Below are positions 26,639 to 33,346 of a DNA stretch of 64,000 bases, in pieces (position 1 is the first letter of the stretch; every line of letters begins with the position of its first letter). Source of the DNA: JAFGRU01 sp016934985. Its GTDB lineage: Bacteria; Desulfobacterota; Desulfuromonadia; Desulfuromonadales; JAAYDE01. The notes under the pieces were generated by a model that made no database searches, was not told the origin of the DNA, and saw only the letters and a program-made list of their open reading frames with translations. The DNA lies in the NCBI GenBank assembly GCA_963665045.2, contig CAXXJQ010000005.1, forward strand, positions 62,001 to 126,000, written 5' to 3'. The position numbers and the translations under genes were made by a program.

Positions 26639-26667
26639 AGCTCATTCCCGTAAGGAGGAAAACACTT

Positions 26668-27024
26668 ATGAAATGCCCTAAGTACCCTTCGTTTCTGGCC
26701 GACATTGCCGGTCATAACGCCCGCATTTTGATCGAAAAAGGGATAGGTGAGGAAAAGGCCATTGAGGTTGGCTGTGAGGTGGCGGAGTTCTTTCGGGCTC
26801 AGTGGGGCGGTCTCTCAATCTATGTCCCCAAAGGACAAAAGTTCGAACAGAGCAAACGGGATGTGAAGATTTATGAGGAATTTGACGGTAGCAACATGGT
26901 CGAACTCTGTCGGAAATATGAACTTTCCGACAGGAAATTTCGAACCATCATTACCGGAGTTCGTCTGGCCTACCGAAAAAAAGTGACCGGTGGGAATGCT
27001 CAGGATTTTAGGCAAAAAAACTAA
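26668..27024 (+). CDS. mor: Mor/C-family transcription activator
   Basis: The 118-residue protein matches the Mor family of Mu-like phages: a dimerising N-terminal part (ILIEKGIGEEKAIEVGCEVA), the hallmark WGGLSIYVPKG strand, then KRDVKIYEEFDGSNMVELCR and the DNA-binding helix-turn-helix ELSDRKFRTIITGVRLAYRK. Mor switches on middle or late promoters with host RNA polymerase. The gene is immediately upstream of the structured 220-base gap and the virion genes, so those are its probable targets. GGAGG precedes the ATG. Confidence 0.88.
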   Translation: MKCPKYPSFLADIAGHNARILIEKGIGEEKAIEVGCEVAEFFRAQWGGLSIYVPKGQKFEQSKRDVKIYEEFDGSNMVELCRKYELSDRKFRTIITGVRLAYRKKVTGGNAQDFRQKN

Positions 27025-27051
27025 GCTCTTAACCGGCGGTGGCCCGAGATA

Positions 27052-27170
27052 GGCAGACCATAGGGCCGCTGCCGGCGTCTCCCTTTCCCCTCTCTTTCAG
27101 GGAGACAATATATGGTCCGCCAGGGGCACCGGCCAAGGGAGACCCCGGCTACGCGCCGCTAACCTTGGCC
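27052..27170 (+). other. Structured region between mor and the virion genes
   Basis: Two strong fold-backs lie here. GGCAGACCATA (27052-27062) faces TATGGTCCGCC (27111-27121) with one mismatch, and encloses a second perfect stem GTCTCCCT (27077-27084) / AGGGAGAC (27099-27106). Next, GGCCAAGG (27131-27138) pairs with CCTTGGCC (27163-27170). No coding frame of interest is seen. It may be a structured RNA leader, a Mor-binding promoter region or a packaging site; the sequence alone does not decide. Confidence 0.6.
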
Positions 27171-27245
27171 CTCTCAAAGTTTCGTTGAATAGGTACCAGC
27201 CGGAAAAAGGAAGATTTTAACCCAAACCAAAAAGGAGACCTGACG

Positions 27246-27440
27246 ATGGCAAAAAAAATGATCGATGAAAAATACCTGCGGGGCCTGAAATACCATTGGG
27301 GAGCGCCCAAGGTCGTGCACGAACCGAAGGAGAGAGACCTGGAGCCCAGGGACGTGCTCGACTGGAAGGAAAAAGGGGACACTATCGTCCTGGTCACCGC
27401 CGACGACCGAAAGTACACCGTCCCCAAGAAAGAAGACTGA
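27246..27440 (+). CDS. Small protein opening the virion operon
   Basis: A 64-residue protein (MAKKMIDEKYLRGLKYHWGA ... LDWKEKGDTIVLVTADDRKY) behind AAAAAGGAGA. The C-terminus reads like a small SH3-type or beta-barrel fold (DTIVLVTADDRKYTVPKK). It ends 14 bases before the protease-capsid gene. Short genes of this sort often sit next to capsid genes in phages, but I cannot name the role. Confidence 0.68.
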   Translation: MAKKMIDEKYLRGLKYHWGAPKVVHEPKERDLEPRDVLDWKEKGDTIVLVTADDRKYTVPKKED

Positions 27441-27454
27441 TAAGGGGGCTGGCT

Positions 27455-29581
27455 ATGACGTTAAGTTTCGAACAAATCCGGCAGATGGTTCGTCAGGCTC
27501 TGGAGTCGGCTGTGAATCATGGGCCGGACAAACACGTTTACCTGGTCGAACTTTACCCCGATTCGGTGATTTACGAGATGGAAGGTTCGGCCGGGAAAAA
27601 AAATGGCCTTTATCAGCGGTCTTATTCACTGGGGATTGATGACCAGGTGATTCTGGGTGTGGCCGTCCCCGTTCAGAGGCAGGTGGACTACATCCCCATG
27701 CAGGCGGCAATCTCCATCATGGCGGCAGCCGGGCATCCTTCCGATGACGAATACGGCCATGTCTGGAGGGTGCAGGTCAATCAGTACGGCCTGGGGAAGG
27801 ACGGCCGTATCAACTGGCCCCGCGAGCCACTGGTGGCGGCTTTGCCCCTGATCGAGGGGGCGCGGGTTTTCGCCCTGAACGAAGCCCAGCATCAGACCGG
27901 CAACCGGGCTTTCGGAAAATCGGTCCGGGAGATTGTCGGCTGGCTCAGGAACGCCACGGATACCGGCAAGGCGATTGAGGCCGATCTGGTGATTCTCAAG
28001 TCGGCCAAGTGGCTGCGTGACGGGCTTGTGGACAGCCACAAGCAGGGGAAGCCCGACCTCTTCGGGCTCTCTCTGGACGTTACGGGAACGGCCGCAACCA
28101 AAACCATCAACGGGAAAAAAGTAAGGGAGCCGGTCAAGATCACCCATGTCGAGGTCGATGTAGTCTACGAACCGACCAATAACGGTAAATTCATCAGAAT
28201 GGCCGCCGCTGAAGCTGGCGCCAGAAAGGACCAGGTAATGGAACAGGAAACAGGAGCACAAGCCGGGACAGATATGCAGAAGATGCAGAAAATGATGTGT
28301 ACTACCTTGCTTCAGACCGAGTTGGCCGGAAGCAAGCTGCCTGCCGCGATCCAGGACAAGCTTAAAATCCAGTTCGGCGGCAAGCTGTTCGAAGTCGATG
28401 ACTTGCAGGCCGCCATCCGGCTGGAAAAGGAAACCCTGGACAAGATGACGGGGAGCGGTGGTGTGGTGGGCTCCGGGGAGGTGCGGATAGTTCGCGAAAG
28501 CTCGGAAAAATTCCAGGCGGCGGTGGACATGCTTTTCGGGGTCCAGGTCCAGGACAAGTTCGCCGATATCACCCCTTTTAAGTCCTTGCGGGCGGCTTAT
28601 GCCGAGATGACCGGAGACGCCGAGGTCCGGGGCTTCCTCGATCCCGATCAGACCCAACGGATGCAGGCGGCCTACGGATCGGCAACGTTTTCCTATATAT
28701 TGGGAAACTCGCTTTACCGCAGGCTGGTCATGGACTACAAAGAAATTCCCGATTATGGTGTTTCGCGCCTTGTCGGCCCCAACATCCGCAATGCCAAGGA
28801 TTTCAAAACCCTGGAATCGGTGCGGATCGGCTACTATGGTGATCTGCCGGACGTGGACCCGGAAACTGAAGATTACCCGGACCTGGCCGAGGTCGGCGAT
28901 GAAAGGATCGATTACGCCCTTAACCAGAAGGGCGGCATCATCACCGTCACCCGCAAGATGATCCTTAATGACGACGTTCGCGCCCTCCAGAGAGTCATCA
29001 GCCGCCTTCCCCGCGCCGCCCGCCGGACCCTGGCCAAGCGCTGCTGGGGAAAGTTCATCAATAACGCAACCTACAAAGGCGACGACGTAGCAGTATTTCA
29101 TGACGATCACGGGAACCTCGGCAGCACGGCCTACGGCATCACCTCGGCCCTGGCGGCAAAAACGGCGTTTGCCCAGCAGACCGAGCCCGAGAGCGGAGAA
29201 CGCCTGATGCTGAGGCCTGTGACGATAGCCTTTCCTTCAGAACTTTATGGCATTGTCAAAAACGTCAACGATTTCAACCCGCAGGCCGTATCTATCTCTG
29301 AAGGGAACACCATGTTCAAGTATTTCGACCCTGAAGGGTTGATCGAATGCCCCTTCATGACCGACGCCGACGACTGGATGATGTTCGCCGACCCGGCCGA
29401 GGTAGAGATTCTGGAGCTGGCTTATCTCAACGGTCAGCAGGAACCGGAAATGTTCGTGGCTGACAACCCCGCCATCGGCCAGATGTTCGTGGCCGATAAG
29501 ATGCAGTACAAAATTCGCCATGAATATGAGTGCGAAATTGCCGATTATCGGGGAGCCTACAAGGCTGTTGTAGCGTCGTAA
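27455..29581 (+). CDS. Prohead protease fused to major capsid protein
   Basis: A 708-residue protein from the ATG at 27455. Residues ~1-250 look like an S78-type prohead protease: candidate catalytic His146 (LNEAQHQTGNRAFGKS), candidate Ser206 (PDLFGLSLDVTG), then KITHVEVDVVYEP, the strand typical after the Ser. Residues ~265-345 form a Met/Gln-rich helical linker like a scaffold or delta domain. Residues ~350-708 are an HK97-fold capsid protein of the Mu gpT-like group (ITVTRKMILNDDVRALQRVI, FHDDHGNLGS, VRIGYYGDLPDV). In most phages these are separate genes. The frame is continuous through the junction. Assignments rest on motif pattern only. Confidence 0.82.
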   Translation: MTLSFEQIRQMVRQALESAVNHGPDKHVYLVELYPDSVIYEMEGSAGKKNGLYQRSYSLGIDDQVILGVAVPVQRQVDYIPMQAAISIMAAAGHPSDDEYGHVWRVQVNQYGLGKDGRINWPREPLVAALPLIEGARVFALNEAQHQTGNRAFGKSVREIVGWLRNATDTGKAIEADLVILKSAKWLRDGLVDSHKQGKPDLFGLSLDVTGTAATKTINGKKVREPVKITHVEVDVVYEPTNNGKFIRMAAAEAGARKDQVMEQETGAQAGTDMQKMQKMMCTTLLQTELAGSKLPAAIQDKLKIQFGGKLFEVDDLQAAIRLEKETLDKMTGSGGVVGSGEVRIVRESSEKFQAAVDMLFGVQVQDKFADITPFKSLRAAYAEMTGDAEVRGFLDPDQTQRMQAAYGSATFSYILGNSLYRRLVMDYKEIPDYGVSRLVGPNIRNAKDFKTLESVRIGYYGDLPDVDPETEDYPDLAEVGDERIDYALNQKGGIITVTRKMILNDDVRALQRVISRLPRAARRTLAKRCWGKFINNATYKGDDVAVFHDDHGNLGSTAYGITSALAAKTAFAQQTEPESGERLMLRPVTIAFPSELYGIVKNVNDFNPQAVSISEGNTMFKYFDPEGLIECPFMTDADDWMMFADPAEVEILELAYLNGQQEPEMFVADNPAIGQMFVADKMQYKIRHEYECEIADYRGAYKAVVAS

Positions 29582-29597
29582 CGCTCATGTTCAAATG

Positions 29598-29658
29598 ACC
29601 CGCTCAGGCCCCAGGCTCACAGGCTGCACCTGTGGGCACAGAAAAGGGCTGAGCGGGT
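29598..29658 (+). terminator. Branched hairpin after the capsid gene
   Basis: ACCCGCTCA-G-GCCC (29598-29611) pairs with GGGCTGAGCGGGT (29646-29658) and encloses a second stem CACAGG (29618-29623) / CCTGTG (29629-29634). It lies 16 bases after the capsid stop and is followed by TCTTTGATTTT, a weak T run. It may attenuate transcription so that capsid protein is made in excess over tail proteins, or protect the capsid mRNA. Confidence 0.5.
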
Positions 29659-29684
29659 TCTTTGATTTTACAGAGGGGAAAAAG

Positions 29685-29903
29685 ATGAATTTGGAATTTT
29701 CAAAAAACGCCACCTCACACCTAAGGGAACTCGGCAGATCCGGAGCGGCGGTCACGGCCAGGGTGGAGGCCCTGGGAAACAAAGGGAGAAAAATCCGCAA
29801 GAGTTTTCAACTCCTGGCATCTATGGCGAGACCCTGCCGGGTTCCGGCAAGGTTGGATGAATCTTGCCGGATTCTGGACTGTTTGAAAGGAGTGTTGATA
29901 TGA
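29685..29903 (+). CDS. Small basic protein between capsid and tail genes
   Basis: A 72-residue basic protein (MNLEFSKNATSHLRELGRSG ... CRILDCLKGVLI) with GAGGGG before the ATG at 29685. The stop overlaps the next start (ATGA at 29900), showing translational coupling to the tail chaperone gene. No motif is recognised. A head-tail connector would be expected here in a normal siphophage, but this is too short to be one. Confidence 0.6.
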   Translation: MNLEFSKNATSHLRELGRSGAAVTARVEALGNKGRKIRKSFQLLASMARPCRVPARLDESCRILDCLKGVLI

Positions 29904-30418
29904 GCCTGTTGGAGCGACTGAAAGCCGGAATAAAAAACACCAAAAACATTCCCTTTCCGGGGACGGATCAGGAAGTGACTTTACGGGTATTATCCAACGC
30001 CGAACTCCAGGAGGCACATTTTGCCGCTGAGCGTCATTTTAAAAAGGCTGAAATTGAGCCCGGCATGACCACCATCGACGCTTACGAGGATGAAAAGACC
30101 ACGCAGATTCTGTTTCGGGCTCTGCGCGATCCGGAAGAACCGGCCAATGGAATCGCCAGCTCGGCCAGTGAATTTCGGGGGCTCTTGAATCGCCAGGAAA
30201 AAGACGCCCTGGTGGATGAATATACAGCTTTTGAAATGGAGTGTTCCCCCAGGACCGAGGATATGACCGAGCAGGAAATTGGAAGCCTGATCGAAGATGT
30301 AAAAAAAAATCCTCAGACCCTTGGGAGCGTTTCAAATATCACCACAGCGAGAAAGCTAATAGCCTTTTTGGTCTCCCGGCTACCGCCCTCACAGAAGGAC
30401 AGTGGCTCTTCATCTTAG
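29900..30418 (+). CDS. Tail assembly chaperone (short product)
   Basis: A 172-residue mainly helical protein (MSLLERLKAGIKNTKNIPFP, LRVLSNAELQEAHFAAERHF, FRALRDPEEP). It lies directly upstream of the tape-measure gene, where the G-type tail chaperone of siphophages sits. Those proteins coat the tape measure during tail assembly and are made in a short and a frameshifted long form. Nine A residues at 30301-30309 give the in-phase slippery heptamer A AAA AAA, and the -1 frame stays open to 30513. AAAGGAG precedes the ATG. Confidence 0.78.
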   Translation: MSLLERLKAGIKNTKNIPFPGTDQEVTLRVLSNAELQEAHFAAERHFKKAEIEPGMTTIDAYEDEKTTQILFRALRDPEEPANGIASSASEFRGLLNRQEKDALVDEYTAFEMECSPRTEDMTEQEIGSLIEDVKKNPQTLGSVSNITTARKLIAFLVSRLPPSQKDSGSSS

Positions 30419-30513
30419 CCATGGATATGCTCGACCGGGATGACCTGGAACAATTTTCGGGGGAAAAGAAGGGCAAAAAACAAAAAGTCAGACGAAGAAA
30501 AAAAGAGGCATAA
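30307..30513 (+). CDS. Tail assembly chaperone C-terminal extension read by -1 frameshift
   Basis: After slippage on the A9 run, decoding would continue in the -1 frame as KSSDPWERFKYHHSEKANSL, LFGLPATALTEGQWLFILAM, then DMLDRDDLEQF and a very basic tail, ending at 30513, four bases before the tape-measure ATG. The long product would be about 204 residues. The extension has no good start codon of its own at its beginning but has clear protein character, as in lambda G-T. Transcriptional slippage on the A run would give the same fusion. Confidence 0.68.
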   Translation, partial: KSSDPWERFKYHHSEKANSLFGLPATALTEGQWLFILAMDMLDRDDLEQFSGEKKGKKQKVRRRKKEA

Positions 30514-30516
30514 GTT

Positions 30517-32229
30517 ATGTCAAAAATTGAAGTCGGCATCATCCTGTCCGGTGATTCAAGAGGCCTTGAAAGGACTTTGAACCGATCGAGCAGATCTATT
30601 CAGACTTACGGCCGCAGAGCCATCGGCACCTTTACGAAAATCGGGAAAACAATCGAGACAGTCAGTAACAGATATATGACGGGAATAAACACCTTGGTCA
30701 GTGGGGCTGCCCTGATGATGGCCGGGCGCTCGGTTATCGATATTGACTCCCGCCTGGCACGCCTGGCGATCCAGGCCGGTCTGAGCAGAAAAGAGATGTT
30801 TTCTCTCAAGAAAGAGCTTTTCGATATCGCCTCAACGCCCGGCATGCCCGCCCCCACCGAACTACTTGCCGGAATTGACGCCATTGTCGAACGCACGGGC
30901 AATTTTAAGTTTGCCATCCGTTCGGTAAAGCAGATGGGAATGATCTCCTCGGCCACAGGTGCGTCCATGGCGGATGTCGGGGCCACGGTTTCAAACCTCC
31001 AGGAAAAAATGGGCGTTACCGAGGATCAGGTACTCAAAGTTTTTGATATTCTGGCCGCCCAGGGGAAAAAAGGTTCATTTACCCTGCAAAACATGTCGAG
31101 ACACTTTGAGCGGCTGCTTTCCTCTGCCGCCAGTTTTGGCGTTCAGGGTGAGGCTGGCATAAGGGAATTCGGGGCGTTTTTACAGATAGCCCGGCGCGGT
31201 GCAGGCAATGCCGAGCAGGCTACAACCGCCGTTGAACGTACCATTGCCGACCTGCTGAGCAATTGGAAAAAGGTTAGAACCGAGACCGGTGGCTTTATCA
31301 TTTTTGATGTCGAAAAAAGCAACAAGGAAGGCCGGGCCGTTTTGAAAAATTTCGACGTTGTTCTTCAGGAGGTGATTCGTAGAACCAACGGCGACACCAC
31401 CAAGCTGAGAAAGATTTTTGGTGAAGAGTCAATCAAGGCTATCGAGCCCCTTGCCAATTCATTCAGAAAATTTGGTGATTTTCGCGAATGGAAGGAGTTG
31501 GCCGGGGTTGGCGGCAGCGGTGCCATGATCATGAAAGATTTTGCATTCTGGTCGGAACAGACGGCGTCGAGGATTCAGGACATGCGGAATCAGCTTTCCG
31601 ACTTTGCCAATGAGAATCTGGCCGGTCCTATCGATCTGTTCACCAAGGCATTGACAACCCTGAACAACCATCCGGTAATTACCAAGGGTGGGCTCTGGGC
31701 ACTTCTCGGTCTTGGGGGTGTCATGGCGGGGTCTAAATTTGTGGGTGGGATCAAAGACCTTATCGGGATTTTCCGTGGTAAAGGCGGCAAAGGTGGGGGC
31801 CTTGGCGGCCCACTTGGTGCCGGTGGCGGCCCTGTTCCTGTCTATGTTGTCAACAGCCGCATGAGCCTGCTGGATATGGGAATGGGCAAACCTGGTACTT
31901 ACAGCACACCAGGGACGGTCAGAAGTGGAGCCGGGGCGGCCGGATCTCTGTCCGGTATCAGCCGAATAGGCTCCCTTCTGCTGAGCCTGGCTGGGCCGCT
32001 TACCCTTTTTGGGACCGCCTTGGGGGGGGCAGCCCTTGCCCACCAAGCCCTTGGAAATGAATCGGATGAGCATCTTATGGATAGGCTCTTTCCGGACGAA
32101 ACAGGCCCTACCGTCACCGATAGAGCCCCGATTGAAATCAACATGCGAATTGACAAGGAAAATAAAGTCGTGGTCGAAACCAACGATATGAACACCAGGG
32201 TGAACGGCGGACCCAGGGGGGAATTTTGA
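30517..32229 (+). CDS. Phage tail tape measure protein
   Basis: The 570-residue protein matches the PhageMin_Tail type of tape measure: VGIILSGDSRGLERTLNRSS, then LARLAIQAGLSRKEMFSLKK, MGMISSATGASMADVGATVS, and Gly-rich hydrophobic segments in the C-terminal third (LWALLGLGGVMAGSKFVGGI, LLLSLAGPLTLFGTALGGAA). Tape measures set tail length; at roughly 0.15 nm per residue this one would give a tail of about 85 nm. It follows the chaperone pair by four bases, the canonical order. Confidence 0.88.
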   Translation: MSKIEVGIILSGDSRGLERTLNRSSRSIQTYGRRAIGTFTKIGKTIETVSNRYMTGINTLVSGAALMMAGRSVIDIDSRLARLAIQAGLSRKEMFSLKKELFDIASTPGMPAPTELLAGIDAIVERTGNFKFAIRSVKQMGMISSATGASMADVGATVSNLQEKMGVTEDQVLKVFDILAAQGKKGSFTLQNMSRHFERLLSSAASFGVQGEAGIREFGAFLQIARRGAGNAEQATTAVERTIADLLSNWKKVRTETGGFIIFDVEKSNKEGRAVLKNFDVVLQEVIRRTNGDTTKLRKIFGEESIKAIEPLANSFRKFGDFREWKELAGVGGSGAMIMKDFAFWSEQTASRIQDMRNQLSDFANENLAGPIDLFTKALTTLNNHPVITKGGLWALLGLGGVMAGSKFVGGIKDLIGIFRGKGGKGGGLGGPLGAGGGPVPVYVVNSRMSLLDMGMGKPGTYSTPGTVRSGAGAAGSLSGISRIGSLLLSLAGPLTLFGTALGGAALAHQALGNESDEHLMDRLFPDETGPTVTDRAPIEINMRIDKENKVVVETNDMNTRVNGGPRGEF

Positions 32230-32291
32230 TGAATTACTTTCTCCAGTATAAAAAGTTGATCTAAACAACATAATTTAAAAAGGGTCTTTTT

Positions 32292-32672
32292 ATGGAATAT
32301 GTGAGCCATTGTGAATTGACTATAAATGGTCAAAAAATTTCAAATTTTAAGTCTGTTACGGAAGGTGACATGGAAATTCGCAGGCCGATCAAGTTGATGA
32401 GCAGAACGGTTCATGCGAGTGTCACCCCAAGCTATATTATTGAGCTTGAATATGTAGTTCCGGTATCTCCTGACCGAGAACCAAACTGGAAAGACTTAAG
32501 AAACGGAACCTTAACCATTTCATACGAGAGTGGAAGGCATATTATCTATTCTAACGTGAGTACTTTAAAAATAGGCCGTGCGAAGTTTGATGGTGAAAAC
32601 GAGCTTGTCAGAAATATTGAGTTTGGGGCTCAAAAGCGGGATGAACTTGGCAAAAAACAAGGTGTTCACTAA
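32292..32672 (+). CDS. Tail-tube-like protein
   Basis: The 126-residue protein is beta-rich: SHCELTINGQKISNFKSVTE, then PSYIIELEYVVPVSP, LRNGTLTISYESGRHIIYSN and a final NIEFGAQKRDEL strand. This layout resembles the small tail-tube proteins of Mu/P2-like and siphophage tails, which stack as hexameric rings around the tape measure. In typical phages the tube gene precedes the chaperone; here it follows the tape measure, so a distal tail or initiator protein with the same fold is another option. Flanking DNA is more A/T-rich than the rest of the element. Confidence 0.5.
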   Translation: MEYVSHCELTINGQKISNFKSVTEGDMEIRRPIKLMSRTVHASVTPSYIIELEYVVPVSPDREPNWKDLRNGTLTISYESGRHIIYSNVSTLKIGRAKFDGENELVRNIEFGAQKRDELGKKQGVH

Positions 32673-32702
32673 TATTTTATTTCGGATCATACCTTATGGC
32701 GC

Positions 32703-32903
32703 TTGATTGAAGCTTATGAGATTAACCTTATAACTGGCAAACCGCGTGTGCCAAACAGCTTAGATAGTTATCTTCTGGCTTCATCACGCCGGTTCAGCTT
32801 TGATGAATTTATAGCATTTCTTCTTCTGGACAACCACTATGAAAGGACTTGCAATTTAACCGGTGGAACAGAAAATACCGTGTTGTCAAATCTGGTGGAT
32901 TAA
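32703..32903 (+). CDS. Possible small protein near the right end
   Basis: A 66-residue frame (EAYEINLITGKPRVPNSLDS, FSFDEFIAFLLLDNHYERTC) with only a TTG start at 32703; the ATG at 32696 is out of frame and hits a stop within five codons. The composition is protein-like but no family is recognised. It could be a frameshifted remnant of a longer late gene. Confidence 0.35.
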   Translation: MIEAYEINLITGKPRVPNSLDSYLLASSRRFSFDEFIAFLLLDNHYERTCNLTGGTENTVLSNLVD

Positions 32904-32920
32904 CAGTAAACTGGAAAAAT

Positions 32921-33094
32921 ATGGATTCAATGACCGTAATTTCTATAATGCTTGCGATCCTTTTTGTGGTGACCTGGTTCGGTAGTTTCTTTTTATTTCA
33001 CCACTTGATCAGCAAGACCCTTACATTCATTTTCTATGGTGATTCTAGAGGATCATCTCCAGGCACTTCATACAGGAAGAATCCTGCCAACTAA
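32921..33094 (+). CDS. Small single-pass membrane protein at the right end
   Basis: A 57-residue frame (MDSMTVISIMLAILFVVTWF, then GSFFLFHHLISKTLTFIF and a polar tail). It has one or two membrane segments and a short charged C-terminus, the size of a small holin-like or superinfection protein, but no family can be named. It is the last gene before the element's terminator. No strong ribosome site is visible. Confidence 0.45.
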   Translation: MDSMTVISIMLAILFVVTWFGSFFLFHHLISKTLTFIFYGDSRGSSPGTSYRKNPAN

Positions 33095-33135
33095 AACCGT
33101 TTTTTTCCTACAAATTTACCAAAAACCATAAATAG

Positions 33136-33163
33136 AAAAAAGGGGCCAAAAGGCCCCTTTTTT
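33136..33163 (+). terminator. Intrinsic terminator closing the element's rightward operon
   Basis: GGGGCC-AAAA-GGCCCC (33142-33157) is extended by six A residues upstream and six T residues downstream, so it works on both strands. It lies 42 bases after the last small gene and about 105 bases inside the right end, and would keep element transcription from entering the rrf2 gene. Confidence 0.9.
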
Positions 33164-33227
33164 CTTCTTCTAATTGGATTGTGTTCAAAATAATTTTGAT
33201 ATTATCAAGAAAATACAAACGGCGAGT

Positions 33228-33268
33228 TTTAGCAATTTTTGTAGAAGAGTTTTCGCGCGCGCTTACAA
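33228..33268 (-). repeat. Right end of element
   Basis: Read inward on the minus strand from 33268, the end is TGTAAGCGCGCGCGAAAAC, with GCGAAA at positions 12-17 and AAAATTGCTAAA at 29-40 (33240-33229). These are the same motifs at the same distances as at the left end. The run of CG dinucleotides (33255-33262) is peculiar to this end. Confidence 0.8.
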
Positions 33269-33274
33269 TTTAAT
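33269..33274. repeat. Right copy of target site duplication (ATTTAA)
   Basis: This matches 18312-18317 exactly. Joining the two flanks at one copy restores a continuous intergenic sequence leading into the rrf2 promoter. Confidence 0.85.
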
Positions 33275-33281
33275 TATCGGT

Positions 33282-33310
33282 TGACAAAAAAATCGCAAAC
33301 GTTAATTATT
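33282..33310 (+). promoter_or_regulatory. Predicted promoter of the rrf2 gene
   Basis: A perfect -35 TTGACA (33282-33287) is followed after 17 bases by the A/T-rich ATTATT (33305-33310) within a TTAATTATTAATTATT stretch. It begins only 14 bases outside the element, so the insertion has removed or replaced any operator further upstream. Confidence 0.6.
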
Positions 33311-33346
33311 AATTATTACCTAAAAGGTTTTCTATGGAGGCGTGGC

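Larger units (their letters stand above)
18318..33268. mobile_element. Mu-like transposable element with a minimal virion gene set (14,951 bp)
   Basis: The element starts TG at 18318 and ends CA at 33268, flanked by the direct repeat ATTTAA. Reading inward from both ends, bases 1-2 (TG), 12-17 (GCGAAA) and 29-40 (AAAATTGCTAAA) are identical in the same register, which marks these as true transposase-bound ends. Content in order: a minus-strand unknown gene and repressor, then plus-strand Ner-like regulator, five early genes of mostly unknown role, transposase, MuB-like ATPase, small genes, Mor activator, protease-capsid fusion, tail chaperone with frameshift site, tape measure, tail-tube-like protein and two small genes. 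Terminase, portal, baseplate, fibre and lysis genes are not recognisable. Confidence 0.88.

Noticed and set aside
27626..29110. A 494-codon minus-strand open frame opposite the protease-capsid gene
   Set aside because: Shadow frame. The plus-strand product has capsid and protease motifs and proper operon spacing; the minus-strand one has neither.
32703..32903. Reading the 66-residue frame near the right end as a known phage gene
   Set aside because: It has only a TTG start and no recognisable fold, so it is listed at low confidence without a function.
18310..33275. A 9-bp duplication CAATTTAAT as the target site
   Set aside because: The nine shared bases include the CA that ends the element on the right and the T that starts it on the left. 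Only six bases, ATTTAA, remain once the TG...CA ends are set.
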